From: Bacteroidales bacterium
GTDB taxonomy: Bacteria; Bacteroidota; Bacteroidia; Bacteroidales; UBA10428
DNA: 51,333 nt
Reading direction: 5' to 3'
Assembly: GCA_016935435.1 (NCBI GenBank)
Contig: JAFGQZ010000009.1
Location: 1 to 51,333 of the forward strand
Program-made: the position numbers and the translations under genes
Shown here: piece by piece, positions 22,614 to 31,002 of the stretch
Layout of the letters: each line of letters starts with the position of its first letter
Numbering within the stretch: the first letter of the stretch is position 1
The notes under the pieces: model-generated
The model's database searches: none
Told to the model about the DNA's origin: nothing
The model's input: only the letters and a program-made list of their open reading frames with translations

Positions 22614-25600
22614 CTATTTAAATTTTCCAGACATCCAGGCATCCATTTTCATGAAAAGTTCGGAAATATTTATAGGTTTTGTCACAAAATCGTCGAAGCC
22701 GGCTTCAAAGCATTTTTGCTTTTCCTCGGCAATGGCGTTTGCTGTTTGGGCAATAATGGGCAGTTTCTGCCGAAAGCCTTTAATTGCCCTTGTTGCATCA
22801 AGGCCATTCATTTCAGGCATTTGCACGTCCATTAAAACAATGTCGATATCGTTATTTGCTGAACAAATTTCTACAGCCTTGCTGCCATCGTCGGCATGAA
22901 AAACATCGGCATTGGTTTGCCTGATAAACCCTTCGAGGAACTTATAACTAAAAAAGTCGTCTTCGGCAATGAGCACTTTTCTGCCGCTCCAATCGTAAGC
23001 CGATTTAGGCTTTTTTTCATCGGCGGTTTCAGATTTTTTTACAGCGGCAGTTAAATAAGGGATAACAAAATAAAATGTCGAACCAATGTTTACCTGCGAT
23101 TCGGCCCACATTTTTCCGCCAAGCAGTTCAACCAGCCCTTTTGATATGGCCAGTCCGAGGCCCGAACCGCTATATTTTCTTGAACGCGAACTATCGGCCT
23201 GCACAAACCTTTCGAAAATAAGTGTAAGTTTATCGGGATTAATACCAATGCCGGTGTCCTTTACATAAAATTCGAGCAGATTGTCGGGTTTCAGGGTATA
23301 GCCAAATTCTATTCCCCCTTTCGATGTAAATTTGAAGGCATTTCCGATTAGGTTTGTAATAATTTGCCTTAACCTAACCGGATCCGATTTTATATAAGCA
23401 TTATCGTCATTCAGTCCTTTTTCAAGCGAGAGGGTAACATTTGATCTTTCTTTGCGAAGGCTTTCGCTGAGAAAACTGTTTAGAATTTGATTCAGCAATG
23501 CATTTAGCGAGAAATCGTGTTTTACAATGTTTATCTGTCCGGCTTCAATTTTCGCAAAATCAATAATATCGTCAATAAGGTTAATCAGGATTTTACCATT
23601 GCTGTTAATGATATCGAGATATTTTTTCCGGTCGTGTTCGCGCAAAGAATCATCGTTTAGCATTTCGGCAAAGCCAAGAATGCCGTTCATAGGTGTGCGT
23701 ATTTCATGGCTCATGTTTGCCAGAAAGGCAGTTTTTAGCCTGTCGGATTCTTCTGCTTTAAGCTTGGCCGATACCAACTCGTATTCGAGCTGGCTGCGGT
23801 GCAAAGCTACCGAAACCTGGTGGGCAAAGGTTTCGATAATATGCTTGAACTTAATAATGGTTTTGTTTAGGGTAATAATAATGATGCCCCCCAGCATTTT
23901 ATTTTCGCGGGCCAATAATATATTATAGATTTTGTTAACGCTGGTATGCCTGTTTATTGCGTCAAGCACCGACAGAATCTCGCTGGGCGATTTGATGTAC
24001 TGTAAAATATCGCTAACAGTTGTAATAGTACCGGCATTTTCAATTTTTTCGCCTTCAACATTACGCTTATAGGTAAAACCTATAGGTGAGCGCCCAAAAA
24101 CTTCTTCCATAGGCAGGTTAAAAGAATTCATCCCCGACACCTGTTTTATTTCAAAGCAGTCGGTTTCCTCCTGGTAGGCTGAAACCAGAATAATCGACTG
24201 TTCCAGAAACAGATATAATTTTTCTGCTATGTATTTATAAATATCTTCGCGCTCCGAAATCGACAACAGTTCAAGTGCACTGTTGCTTAAAAAGATTAAG
24301 TTATTATGATATGCTTTTTCTTTCAACTCCGACATTTTCCGGTCGGAAATATCGCGGGTGTTTATAACAATACCGTTTATCGATGGGTTGTTCAGGTGGT
24401 TCGAGAATATACTCTCAACATAAATCCACTTTTTATTTTTGTGAAGGCTGCGGTACTCTTTTTTAATCTGAACCTCTGGGTTCAACAGGCTGTCCTTAAA
24501 GGCTTCCTGGTAAATCACAATATCGTCGGGGTGTATAATTTCCTGAAATGGCTTCCCTACGAGCTCTTCGACTGTAAAATTAAGAATTCGGTTGCGGAGC
24601 GAACTCTCAAAAGTTATTATACCATTTTTATCGAGTATGGTAATTGCATCGGACGAATGTTGCAGCAGTGCCCTGAAGTGTTCTTCGTTTTTCAATATGG
24701 CCTCTTCAAGCCTTTTGCGATCGGTAATTTCGCGCGAAATGCCCGTTAATCCTATAACTTCGCCCTTTTCGTTGAAAATTGGCGATTTATAAATTTCGAA
24801 CCATTGTTTGCCATGCCCCGTATTGCGTATATCTTCGATATGTTTCTTTTCACCGGTTTCGAATATTTCCTGGTCGGTAATTTCTTGTACCTCGGCAATA
24901 TTTTCGGGGAGCAGGTCGAAATCGGTTTTTCCGATAATTTCATCGGGTTTTTGCTTGTAGTATTCAGCAAACGGTGTATTAACCGATATATACCGTCCGT
25001 TTTTGTCTTTAAGCCAGGCAAGAAAAGGAATATTGTCGAGCAGGGCCTGTTGTTGCGAACGGGTTGCCGTAAGAACCTCTTCGAGCTGCTTTTGCTCGGT
25101 TAAATCGCTGGTAACTGTTACATACCTGTAAACTTTTCCTTTAATGTTATATACAGGAAAATGACGTGCCCAGATAAGCCTTGTACTTCGCCTGCTGCGT
25201 TTTAGGAGATATTGCTGGTTACGTGGTTTCAGGCTACCGCTAGTTTCTTTTAACCGGTTTCTGATAAATCTTTGCCTGTCGGGCTCAACAATAAGGTTTT
25301 CAATAATTGACGAATCGGTCATTGCTTCTTCGATGCTTACACCGAAAATTTTTTCGAATGCCGGGTTTGCATACAATATGCCCGAATTGTCCCAGAGTAT
25401 AAACGCATCGCTGGTATTTTCAGCCAACTGCCTAAACCTTTCTTCGCTTTCGCGAATGGCATGTTCGGTAAGTTTTCGCTCCGAAATGTCGGTAAGTATT
25501 ACCGATATACCTGTTACTGACGAATTGTCGAGAATCGGGTTAAACGAACATTCAAAATGTACAGCAACATTATCGATATTAACAGTAAATTCCTCGATTA

Positions 25601-26582
25601 ACTGCTCTCCCTTAAGGCAGCGGTTATAGCGTGATTTCCAAAACTCCTTTTCTTTGGCCGGAAAAATTTCTGTAACACTCATTCCAGCCTTAAGTTCTAT
25701 CTTAAACTTTTCGCGGACAAAATTATTGAAGGCCGAATTTGATATGACAAGTTTCAGCTTTTTATCGGACGACCAGATAAAGCCTTTGCTGCTTTCGATA
25801 AGGGCAAACAGGTTTGTCTGGCTTTCAGAAATTTGGTCGCGCGCCAGTTTTAAGTCCGATATATCCCTGCCAATTCCAATAAGCCCGCTTATTTCCCCGT
25901 TTGAAAAAACCGGGTATTTTCTCAGGCTTATGGTATGTTTCTTTCCGGTTTTATCGTTTAGTTCAAGAATTCGTTCGTCTTGTTGAATGCCATTCTGGAG
26001 CAATTTCAAATCGTTTTCAAATAAGCCTGTGGTTTCGACAGGTTTTAAGAAACTTATGCCTTTCCGCTGTGCTTCGAGCAAGTCGCGCACGCTTTTATTG
26101 GCTATCAGGATTTCTCCAACAGAATCTTTAAAATAAATGTAATCCGGTATGTTTTCGATAAGGGTAAACAGGGTTTGCTTTTCTCGCATAAGTGCTTTTT
26201 GATCCCTGATTTGCGATGAGATATCCTCGACAATGCCCACAACATATTCTTCCCCTCCTTGTTGGCTGATGAGGGAAAGGTTAATCCTAACCGGTAAACG
26301 GGTATGGTCTTTTTTTAAAAAATGTGTGTTTCGTGTTATTACCTGTTTTTCCTTCTGTAACAACCTTACCAATTGTTCGCGCTCCCCTTCAACAGCGTAA
26401 ACACTGTGCGAAATGTCGCTCAGCTGCAACATTTCGCCCCTGCCTGAATAACCCAACAGCGAAACAAACGAATTGTTTACCTCGATATATCGGCCGTCGA
26501 TGGTGGCCGTAAATATGCCTAGCGGCGATTTGTAAAATAAATCTCTGTAATTATTTATGTTAAGGCTTTTTCCTTCGTCCAT
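22614..26582 (-). CDS. Hybrid histidine kinase with six PAS domains and a GAF domain
   Basis: A 1322-residue cytoplasmic sensor kinase with no membrane segment. PAS-type modules are at about 12-125, 135-245, 255-370, 375-495, 510-625 and 630-750, several ending in the PAC-like DIS(D/E)RK pattern. A GAF-like domain is at about 765-930. The HisKA domain has H959 in FLANMSHEIRTPMNGILGF. The ATPase domain has N1081 (NLIGNAFKFT), D1109 (DTGIGI) and GSGLGLAISK. A C-terminal receiver has D1252 (IVLMDVQMPEMNG) and K1302 (FVTKPI). All catalytic residues are present. The signal could be redox, light or small molecules. It is 2 bp from the glycosyltransferase gene, so it may control envelope polysaccharide synthesis; no separate output regulator is adjacent. 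Confidence 0.93.
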   Translation of the reverse strand: MDEGKSLNINNYRDLFYKSPLGIFTATIDGRYIEVNNSFVSLLGYSGRGEMLQLSDISHSVYAVEGEREQLVRLLQKEKQVITRNTHFLKKDHTRLPVRINLSLISQQGGEEYVVGIVEDISSQIRDQKALMREKQTLFTLIENIPDYIYFKDSVGEILIANKSVRDLLEAQRKGISFLKPVETTGLFENDLKLLQNGIQQDERILELNDKTGKKHTISLRKYPVFSNGEISGLIGIGRDISDLKLARDQISESQTNLFALIESSKGFIWSSDKKLKLVISNSAFNNFVREKFKIELKAGMSVTEIFPAKEKEFWKSRYNRCLKGEQLIEEFTVNIDNVAVHFECSFNPILDNSSVTGISVILTDISERKLTEHAIRESEERFRQLAENTSDAFILWDNSGILYANPAFEKIFGVSIEEAMTDSSIIENLIVEPDRQRFIRNRLKETSGSLKPRNQQYLLKRSRRSTRLIWARHFPVYNIKGKVYRYVTVTSDLTEQKQLEEVLTATRSQQQALLDNIPFLAWLKDKNGRYISVNTPFAEYYKQKPDEIIGKTDFDLLPENIAEVQEITDQEIFETGEKKHIEDIRNTGHGKQWFEIYKSPIFNEKGEVIGLTGISREITDRKRLEEAILKNEEHFRALLQHSSDAITILDKNGIITFESSLRNRILNFTVEELVGKPFQEIIHPDDIVIYQEAFKDSLLNPEVQIKKEYRSLHKNKKWIYVESIFSNHLNNPSINGIVINTRDISDRKMSELKEKAYHNNLIFLSNSALELLSISEREDIYKYIAEKLYLFLEQSIILVSAYQEETDCFEIKQVSGMNSFNLPMEEVFGRSPIGFTYKRNVEGEKIENAGTITTVSDILQYIKSPSEILSVLDAINRHTSVNKIYNILLARENKMLGGIIIITLNKTIIKFKHIIETFAHQVSVALHRSQLEYELVSAKLKAEESDRLKTAFLANMSHEIRTPMNGILGFAEMLNDDSLREHDRKKYLDIINSNGKILINLIDDIIDFAKIEAGQINIVKHDFSLNALLNQILNSFLSESLRKERSNVTLSLEKGLNDDNAYIKSDPVRLRQIITNLIGNAFKFTSKGGIEFGYTLKPDNLLEFYVKDTGIGINPDKLTLIFERFVQADSSRSRKYSGSGLGLAISKGLVELLGGKMWAESQVNIGSTFYFVIPYLTAAVKKSETADEKKPKSAYDWSGRKVLIAEDDFFSYKFLEGFIRQTNADVFHADDGSKAVEICSANNDIDIVLMDVQMPEMNGLDATRAIKGFRQKLPIIAQTANAIAEEKQKCFEAGFDDFVTKPINISELFMKMDAWMSGKFK

Positions 26583-26769
26583 TTTCGATCAATAAAGCAT
26601 GGTGAAATTAACAAAAAACCGGAAACCGGACTAACAATTGCAACAAGCTGTGCACAAAAGCCTGAATTTTAATCTTTACAAATAAAATAGTTGTTAAATA
26701 TGAAAAAAACAATACTGTGGATTTCCGTTAAAACCAGGTTGAAATGCTTTAGATACCCATCTGCTGCAA

Positions 26770-27375
26770 CTATTTTCGCCGGTTTATTTCATCCCTGATT
26801 TGTGAAGCTCTTTCGTAATTCTCGTCACGTACCGCTTCTTCAAGTATTCTTTTGAGCTCTTCGAGGTTTAGTGACGACAATTCTTCGTTAGCAGTCTCAT
26901 CAATATCTTCATCAACATCAAATTCATCGGTTTCATCATCCGAAACTTTATCGGGATCGTGTTCAAAATCGATTATAATGCCAGCTTTAGTTAAAATATC
27001 CTCGGTGGTATATATAGGGCATTTAAACCTTAAAGCCAGGGCAATTGCATCGGATGTACGACTGTCTATTTCAACTTTGCTTTTCCCGTCGAAACAGGTT
27101 AACTGCGAATAAAACACACCCTCTTCCAGCTTGTGGATATTTATTTCAAGTAGGCTTATTCCATAAGTGCTGGCAAAATTGAAAAATAAATCGTGGGTTA
27201 ATGGCCTGGCAGGTTTTAACCCTTCGAGTTGAATAGCTATAGCTTGCGCTTCGAACCCTCCAACAATAATTGGTATGCGACGGTTGCCGTTTTCTTCGGC
27301 AAGAACTAGTGCATAAGCTCCAGTTTGTGTCTGGCTGTATGATATTCCTAATACATTAAGTCGTACTTTACCCAT
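26770..27375 (-). CDS. Bifunctional nuclease family protein (DUF151) with C-terminal UVR motif
   Basis: A 201-residue protein starting MGKVRLNVLGISYSQTQTG; 18 further codons upstream in frame would give a hydrophobic, non-conserved extension, so ATG 27375 is chosen. Residues ~1-125 match the bifunctional nuclease domain: GAYALVLAEENGNRRIPIIV, GGFEAQAIAIQLEG, and SRTSDAIALALRFKCPIY. An acidic linker (about 135-165) joins a UvrB/UvrC-like helical hairpin, LEEAVRDENYERASQIRDEI, which binds partners in ClpC adaptors and excision-repair proteins. Family members have DNase and RNase activity in some organisms; the cellular role here is unclear. Confidence 0.88.
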   Translation of the reverse strand: MGKVRLNVLGISYSQTQTGAYALVLAEENGNRRIPIIVGGFEAQAIAIQLEGLKPARPLTHDLFFNFASTYGISLLEINIHKLEEGVFYSQLTCFDGKSKVEIDSRTSDAIALALRFKCPIYTTEDILTKAGIIIDFEHDPDKVSDDETDEFDVDEDIDETANEELSSLNLEELKRILEEAVRDENYERASQIRDEINRRK

Positions 27376-27527
27376 TCCGAAAAAAATCAACAAATATCCA
27401 TATAAAACACAAGGTACAAACCTGCACAAATTTTTACCAATTTACAATACAAAAAGAAAAAAATGTTGGGGCATTGTTGCTGCGAAAAATAAATAAGCAA
27501 ATTTCTGAAAATAATTATTGTGAAATA

Positions 27528-27557
27528 TTTGGAGTTCAATCAAAATTTATATCTTTG
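27528..27557 (+). promoter_or_regulatory. Promoter of the rplU-rpmA operon
   Basis: TATCTTTG (27550-27557) is a perfect -7 box, with TTTG (27528-27531) 18 bp upstream as the -33 element. It is one of the best promoters in the window and leaves a leader of about 30 nt before rplU. Confidence 0.75.
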
Positions 27558-27595
27558 CAATCCGATTTTTCAGAACAGGATAATACTTTAATAGA

Positions 27596-27988
27596 ATGTA
27601 CGCAATAGTAGAAATAGCAGGCCAGCAATTTAAAGTTGAAAAAAACCAGAAGGTTTTTGTACACAGGCTTGAGGCTGAAGAAGGCAGCAATGTTGATTTT
27701 GACAAAGTTCTTTTGGTTGACAACGATGGCAAAATTCAGGTAGGTTCGCCTGTTATTGACAATACTGTTGTCAGCGCGAAAGTGGTTAGCCATGTAAAAG
27801 GCGACAAAGTTTTGGTATTTAAGAAAAAAAGAAGAAAAGGGTACCAAAAAATGAATGGTCACCGCCAGTATATGACCGAAATTGTAATTGAAGACATTAA
27901 AGCTGCTGGTGCAAAAGCCAAAAAGGCTACCAAAAAAGCCGAAAAATCTGTTGAAGAAACAGAATCGAACGAAGCAATAGCTGAATAA
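27596..27988 (+). CDS. rplU: 50S ribosomal protein L21
   Basis: A 130-residue ribosomal protein. The L21 core is residues 1-103: [20 protein letters not shown] at the start and [20 protein letters not shown] near the end. A lysine- and alanine-rich tail of about 25 residues ([20 protein letters not shown]) follows, as in many Bacteroidota. It is the first gene of the L21-L27 operon behind a consensus promoter. Confidence 0.97.
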   Translation: MYAIVEIAGQQFKVEKNQKVFVHRLEAEEGSNVDFDKVLLVDNDGKIQVGSPVIDNTVVSAKVVSHVKGDKVLVFKKKRRKGYQKMNGHRQYMTEIVIEDIKAAGAKAKKATKKAEKSVEETESNEAIAE

Positions 27989-28006
27989 TATAAAACAGTA
28001 TAAACC

Positions 28007-28267
28007 ATGGCACACAAAAAAGGAGTCGGTAGTTCAAAAAACGGCCGCGATTCAGAAAGTAAGCGTCTGGGTGTGAAAATATTCGGTGGCCAGGACGCAA
28101 AAGCCGGAAATATAATTGTACGCCAAAGAGGCACAGTACACCATCCGGGGTTAAATGTCGGTTTGGGCAAAGACCATACAATTTTTGCCCTTGTCGATGG
28201 TAAAGTCGAGTTCAAAAAGAAAAATAACAGCCGCAGCTACGTATCGGTAGTGCCTGTTAATGAATAA
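28007..28267 (+). CDS. rpmA: 50S ribosomal protein L27
   Basis: An 86-residue ribosomal protein located near the peptidyl-transferase centre. It begins [20 protein letters not shown], the typical Gram-negative N-terminus without the cleavable Firmicutes extension, and includes [20 protein letters not shown]. It starts 18 bp after rplU, the universal pairing, and is followed by a terminator at 28292. Confidence 0.97.
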   Translation: MAHKKGVGSSKNGRDSESKRLGVKIFGGQDAKAGNIIVRQRGTVHHPGLNVGLGKDHTIFALVDGKVEFKKKNNSRSYVSVVPVNE

Positions 28268-28274
28268 GATATTG

Positions 28275-28282
28275 TAACTTTG
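28275..28282 (+). promoter_or_regulatory. -7 box before the rpmA terminator, possible serS promoter
   Basis: TAACTTTG fits TAnnTTTG exactly. If used, the RNA would start near 28289 and carry the terminator hairpin (28292-28323) in its leader before serS. No good -33 element is seen. Confidence 0.35.
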
Positions 28283-28291
28283 TTTAAAAAC

Positions 28292-28323
28292 CTCCTGTAA
28301 TTCTGTTGCAGGAGTTTTTTTTT
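28292..28323 (+). terminator. Terminator after rpmA, in the serS leader
   Basis: CTCCTG (28292-28297) and CAGGAG (28309-28314) form a stem followed by nine Ts. It lies 15 bp before the serS start codon, so it either ends the ribosomal operon or attenuates serS. Confidence 0.8.
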
Positions 28324-28338
28324 ATAAATTGTACCGCC

Positions 28339-29613
28339 ATGCTTACTATTAATTTTCTGCGCGAGAACACCAAACTGGCTATTGAACGCCTAAAGGTAAA
28401 GAACTTTGATGCCCAATCCATTATAACAGTAATTTTAGGGCTCGACCAGCAAAGACGTGATATACAAACCGAAAGCGACAGCCTCCAGGCAGAAATGAAC
28501 CAGTTGTCGAAAGAAATTGGCAACCTTTTTAAGCAAGGCAAACAAACCGAAGCAAACGAGGCCAAAGAAAAAACAACATCCCTGAAAGATAAAATCAAGG
28601 ATTTAACAACCCGCCTCGATGAGGTAAACTCAGAACTTAATTCTCTTATTGTTCAGTTGCCGAATGTGCCGCATGAGTCGGTACCTGCGGGCAAAACTGC
28701 CGACGATAACCTCGAAGTACGCACTGGTGGCGCAATTCCCGTTTTAACCGACGAAGCTTTGCCCCATTGGGACTTGGCAGCAAAATATAACCTAATTGAT
28801 TTTGAACTGGGCAACAAACTTACCGGCTCTGGGTTTCCGGTATATATCGGACAAGGTGCCAGGTTGCAGCGTGCCCTTATAAATTTCTTTCTCGACGAAA
28901 ATCTGAAAGCTGGCTATACCGAGTACCTGCCACCATTTATGGTGAATGAGGACTCCGGTTTTGGCACCGGCCAATTGCCCGATAAGGAAGGCCAGATGTA
29001 CCACGTGGGGCTCGACAATTTTTACCTTATACCTACGGCCGAAGTTCCCGTTACCAATATCTTCCGCGATGTTGTTCTCAACGAAAGTGACTTTCCGGTT
29101 AAATGTACTGCATATACACCCTGTTTCAGGCGCGAAGCCGGTTCCTACGGCAAAGATGTACGTGGCCTTAACCGATTGCACCAGTTCGATAAAGTCGAAA
29201 TAGTGCAACTTCGCAAACCCGACGACTCTTATCTGGCCCTGGAAGAAATGGTCAGCCATGTCGAAGCGATTGTTAAAAAACTAGGGCTGCCTTATCGGAT
29301 TATCAAACTTTGTGGGGGCGATATGAGTTTTACTTCAGCATTGACCTACGATTTTGAAGTTTTTTCGGCTGCCCAAAAACGTTGGCTCGAAGTAAGTTCG
29401 GTTTCGAATTTCGAATCGTTCCAGGCTAACAGGTTAAAACTTCGCTACCGGAACAACGAAACAAAAAAAACCATACTTGCCCACACTCTTAACGGAAGCT
29501 CGCTGGCATTGCCCCGAATTGTTGCTTCACTGCTTGAGAACAACCAGACTGCCGAAGGCATAAAAATACCTGAAGTGCTGGTGCCTTATACTGGTTTTTC
29601 TTTGATAAAATAG
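28339..29613 (+). CDS. serS: Serine-tRNA ligase
   Basis: A 424-residue class II aminoacyl-tRNA synthetase that charges tRNA-Ser. The ATG at 28339 (MLTINFLRENTKLAIERLKV) is the right N-terminus; an in-frame TTG upstream at 28306 falls in the terminator. Residues ~30-105 are the two-helix coiled-coil arm that grips the tRNA. The catalytic core has motif 2 (CFRREAGSYGKDVRGLNRLH, then QFDKVE) and motif 3 (LNGSSLALPRIVASLLEN). The length is normal. It follows the ribosomal operon but is separated by a terminator hairpin. Confidence 0.96.
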   Translation: MLTINFLRENTKLAIERLKVKNFDAQSIITVILGLDQQRRDIQTESDSLQAEMNQLSKEIGNLFKQGKQTEANEAKEKTTSLKDKIKDLTTRLDEVNSELNSLIVQLPNVPHESVPAGKTADDNLEVRTGGAIPVLTDEALPHWDLAAKYNLIDFELGNKLTGSGFPVYIGQGARLQRALINFFLDENLKAGYTEYLPPFMVNEDSGFGTGQLPDKEGQMYHVGLDNFYLIPTAEVPVTNIFRDVVLNESDFPVKCTAYTPCFRREAGSYGKDVRGLNRLHQFDKVEIVQLRKPDDSYLALEEMVSHVEAIVKKLGLPYRIIKLCGGDMSFTSALTYDFEVFSAAQKRWLEVSSVSNFESFQANRLKLRYRNNETKKTILAHTLNGSSLALPRIVASLLENNQTAEGIKIPEVLVPYTGFSLIK

Positions 29614-29804
29614 TCTTTTCTGCCAGTTAGCGGGTGCTTATTTCGGATATCCTTTCAGATAATAAAATTTTTTGTGCCATTGCCTGCTTTGCTGCCTTAC
29701 AGGGACCAAAATACAGGAATCAGCCCTAGTAAATAACAGATTGCATTAAATAGGAAGAAGGCCATAAAATAGAATTGGTATATTTAAGCCAAAATTAAAA
29801 ACCA

Positions 29805-30677
29805 ATGAAAGTAACGGGATTTTCCTTTATCCGTAACGCAATCAAGTTTGATTATCCGATTGTAGAAGCTGTGCGCTCAGTTTTGCCACTTTGCGACGAT
29901 TTCGTTGTAGCTGTTGGAAAGTCGGATGACAACACACTTGAGCTTATTCAAAGTATCGACAAAAAGAAAATAAAAATAATCGAAACCATTTGGAACGACA
30001 ACCTGCGCGAAGGGGGAAAAGTACTTTCGGAAGAAACCAACAAAGCATTCAGGGCCATTAGTGATGAGTCGGACTGGGCTTTTTATATACAGGGGGATGA
30101 AGCAGTTAACGAGAAATATTTCGATGCTATTCATTCTGCAATGAAAAAATGGAAAGACGACAAACGCATCGATGGGCTTCTGTTTAAATATCTGCACTTT
30201 TATGGATCGTACGATTTTATTGGCAGTTCGCCAGGCTGGTACCAAAACGAAATTCGGGTTATCCGAAACGACAAAAATATTTATTCATATCGCGACGCCC
30301 AAGGTTTTCGAAAAGGGAACAACGAAAAATTACGGGTAAAAGCCATTGATGCATATATACATCACTACGGTTGGGTGAAAGAACCCACTGCCATGCAACG
30401 AAAACAGGAAACTTTCAATAAACTTTACCATGATGATAGCTGGGTAGAGAAGAATGTGATTAAAGCAACCGAATTTGATTATGCCGGCCATATCGATGCA
30501 GTGGCGAAATTTACAGGAACACATCCCATTGTAATGCAGGAAAGAATAGAGCGTATCAACTGGAAGTTTGAACGCGATATCTCATTTAACCATCTCTCCG
30601 TAAAAAACCGCTTCAAACTGTTTGTTCAGAAATGGCTTGGAATACAGTTGGGGTACAAGAATTATAAACTCGTTTAA
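29805..30677 (+). CDS. Glycosyltransferase-like protein (GT2-type fold)
   Basis: A 290-residue soluble protein. The N-terminal segment (MKVTGFSFIRNAIKFDYPIV, then DDFVVAVGKSDDNTLELIQS) resembles the nucleotide-sugar-binding start of family 2 glycosyltransferases, with a possible metal-binding stretch AFYIQGDEAV at about residues 92-101. There is no membrane segment or signal peptide. Similar stand-alone proteins occur in Bacteroidota polysaccharide regions, but none of the neighbours here is such a cluster. The donor and acceptor are unknown, and the family call is moderate. Confidence 0.7.
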   Translation: MKVTGFSFIRNAIKFDYPIVEAVRSVLPLCDDFVVAVGKSDDNTLELIQSIDKKKIKIIETIWNDNLREGGKVLSEETNKAFRAISDESDWAFYIQGDEAVNEKYFDAIHSAMKKWKDDKRIDGLLFKYLHFYGSYDFIGSSPGWYQNEIRVIRNDKNIYSYRDAQGFRKGNNEKLRVKAIDAYIHHYGWVKEPTAMQRKQETFNKLYHDDSWVEKNVIKATEFDYAGHIDAVAKFTGTHPIVMQERIERINWKFERDISFNHLSVKNRFKLFVQKWLGIQLGYKNYKLV

Positions 30678-31002
30678 ATGCCTTTATAAGTGTTGGTTAA
30701 ACTAAGTAAAACCTACTATCAGGAAACCTATTGCCATAGTTAATACTGCAGGCTGCGGGAAATGCCCTAAGCCCTGGTTGGAAAAATTGTTCCAATATAT
30801 CTGTCTAAAACCCGAAACATACCTACTAAAAATGGCATAGTTTTATTGCAAACGTTTGTTTTTGTGATGGCGTTTCTTATCTTCGTATGTCAACTGGAAA
30901 ATAATTATTTATGGAAAACCCAGTTTTGCCCCTGAAAAAATAATTGTTAACAGACTGGCATGCAATGGAACTTTTCTAATCTTCACCTTTAATTATATAT
31001 AT
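30678..31002 (+). other. 325-bp gap with the GH30 control region
   Basis: No gene seen. It holds a LacI-type palindrome overlapping a promoter (30849-30885) and a leader of about 110 nt to the GH30 gene. The first ~160 bp show nothing recognisable. Confidence 0.5.
30849..30885 (+). promoter_or_regulatory. Promoter with LacI-type palindrome for the GH30 gene
   Basis: CAAACGTTTG (30849-30858) is a perfect palindrome with the central CG of LacI/CcpA-family operators. Its right half supplies TTTG, which sits 19 bp before TATCTTCG (30878-30885), one base from TAnnTTTG. A repressor bound here would block the -33 element. This suggests sugar-responsive control of the glycosidase. Confidence 0.5.
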
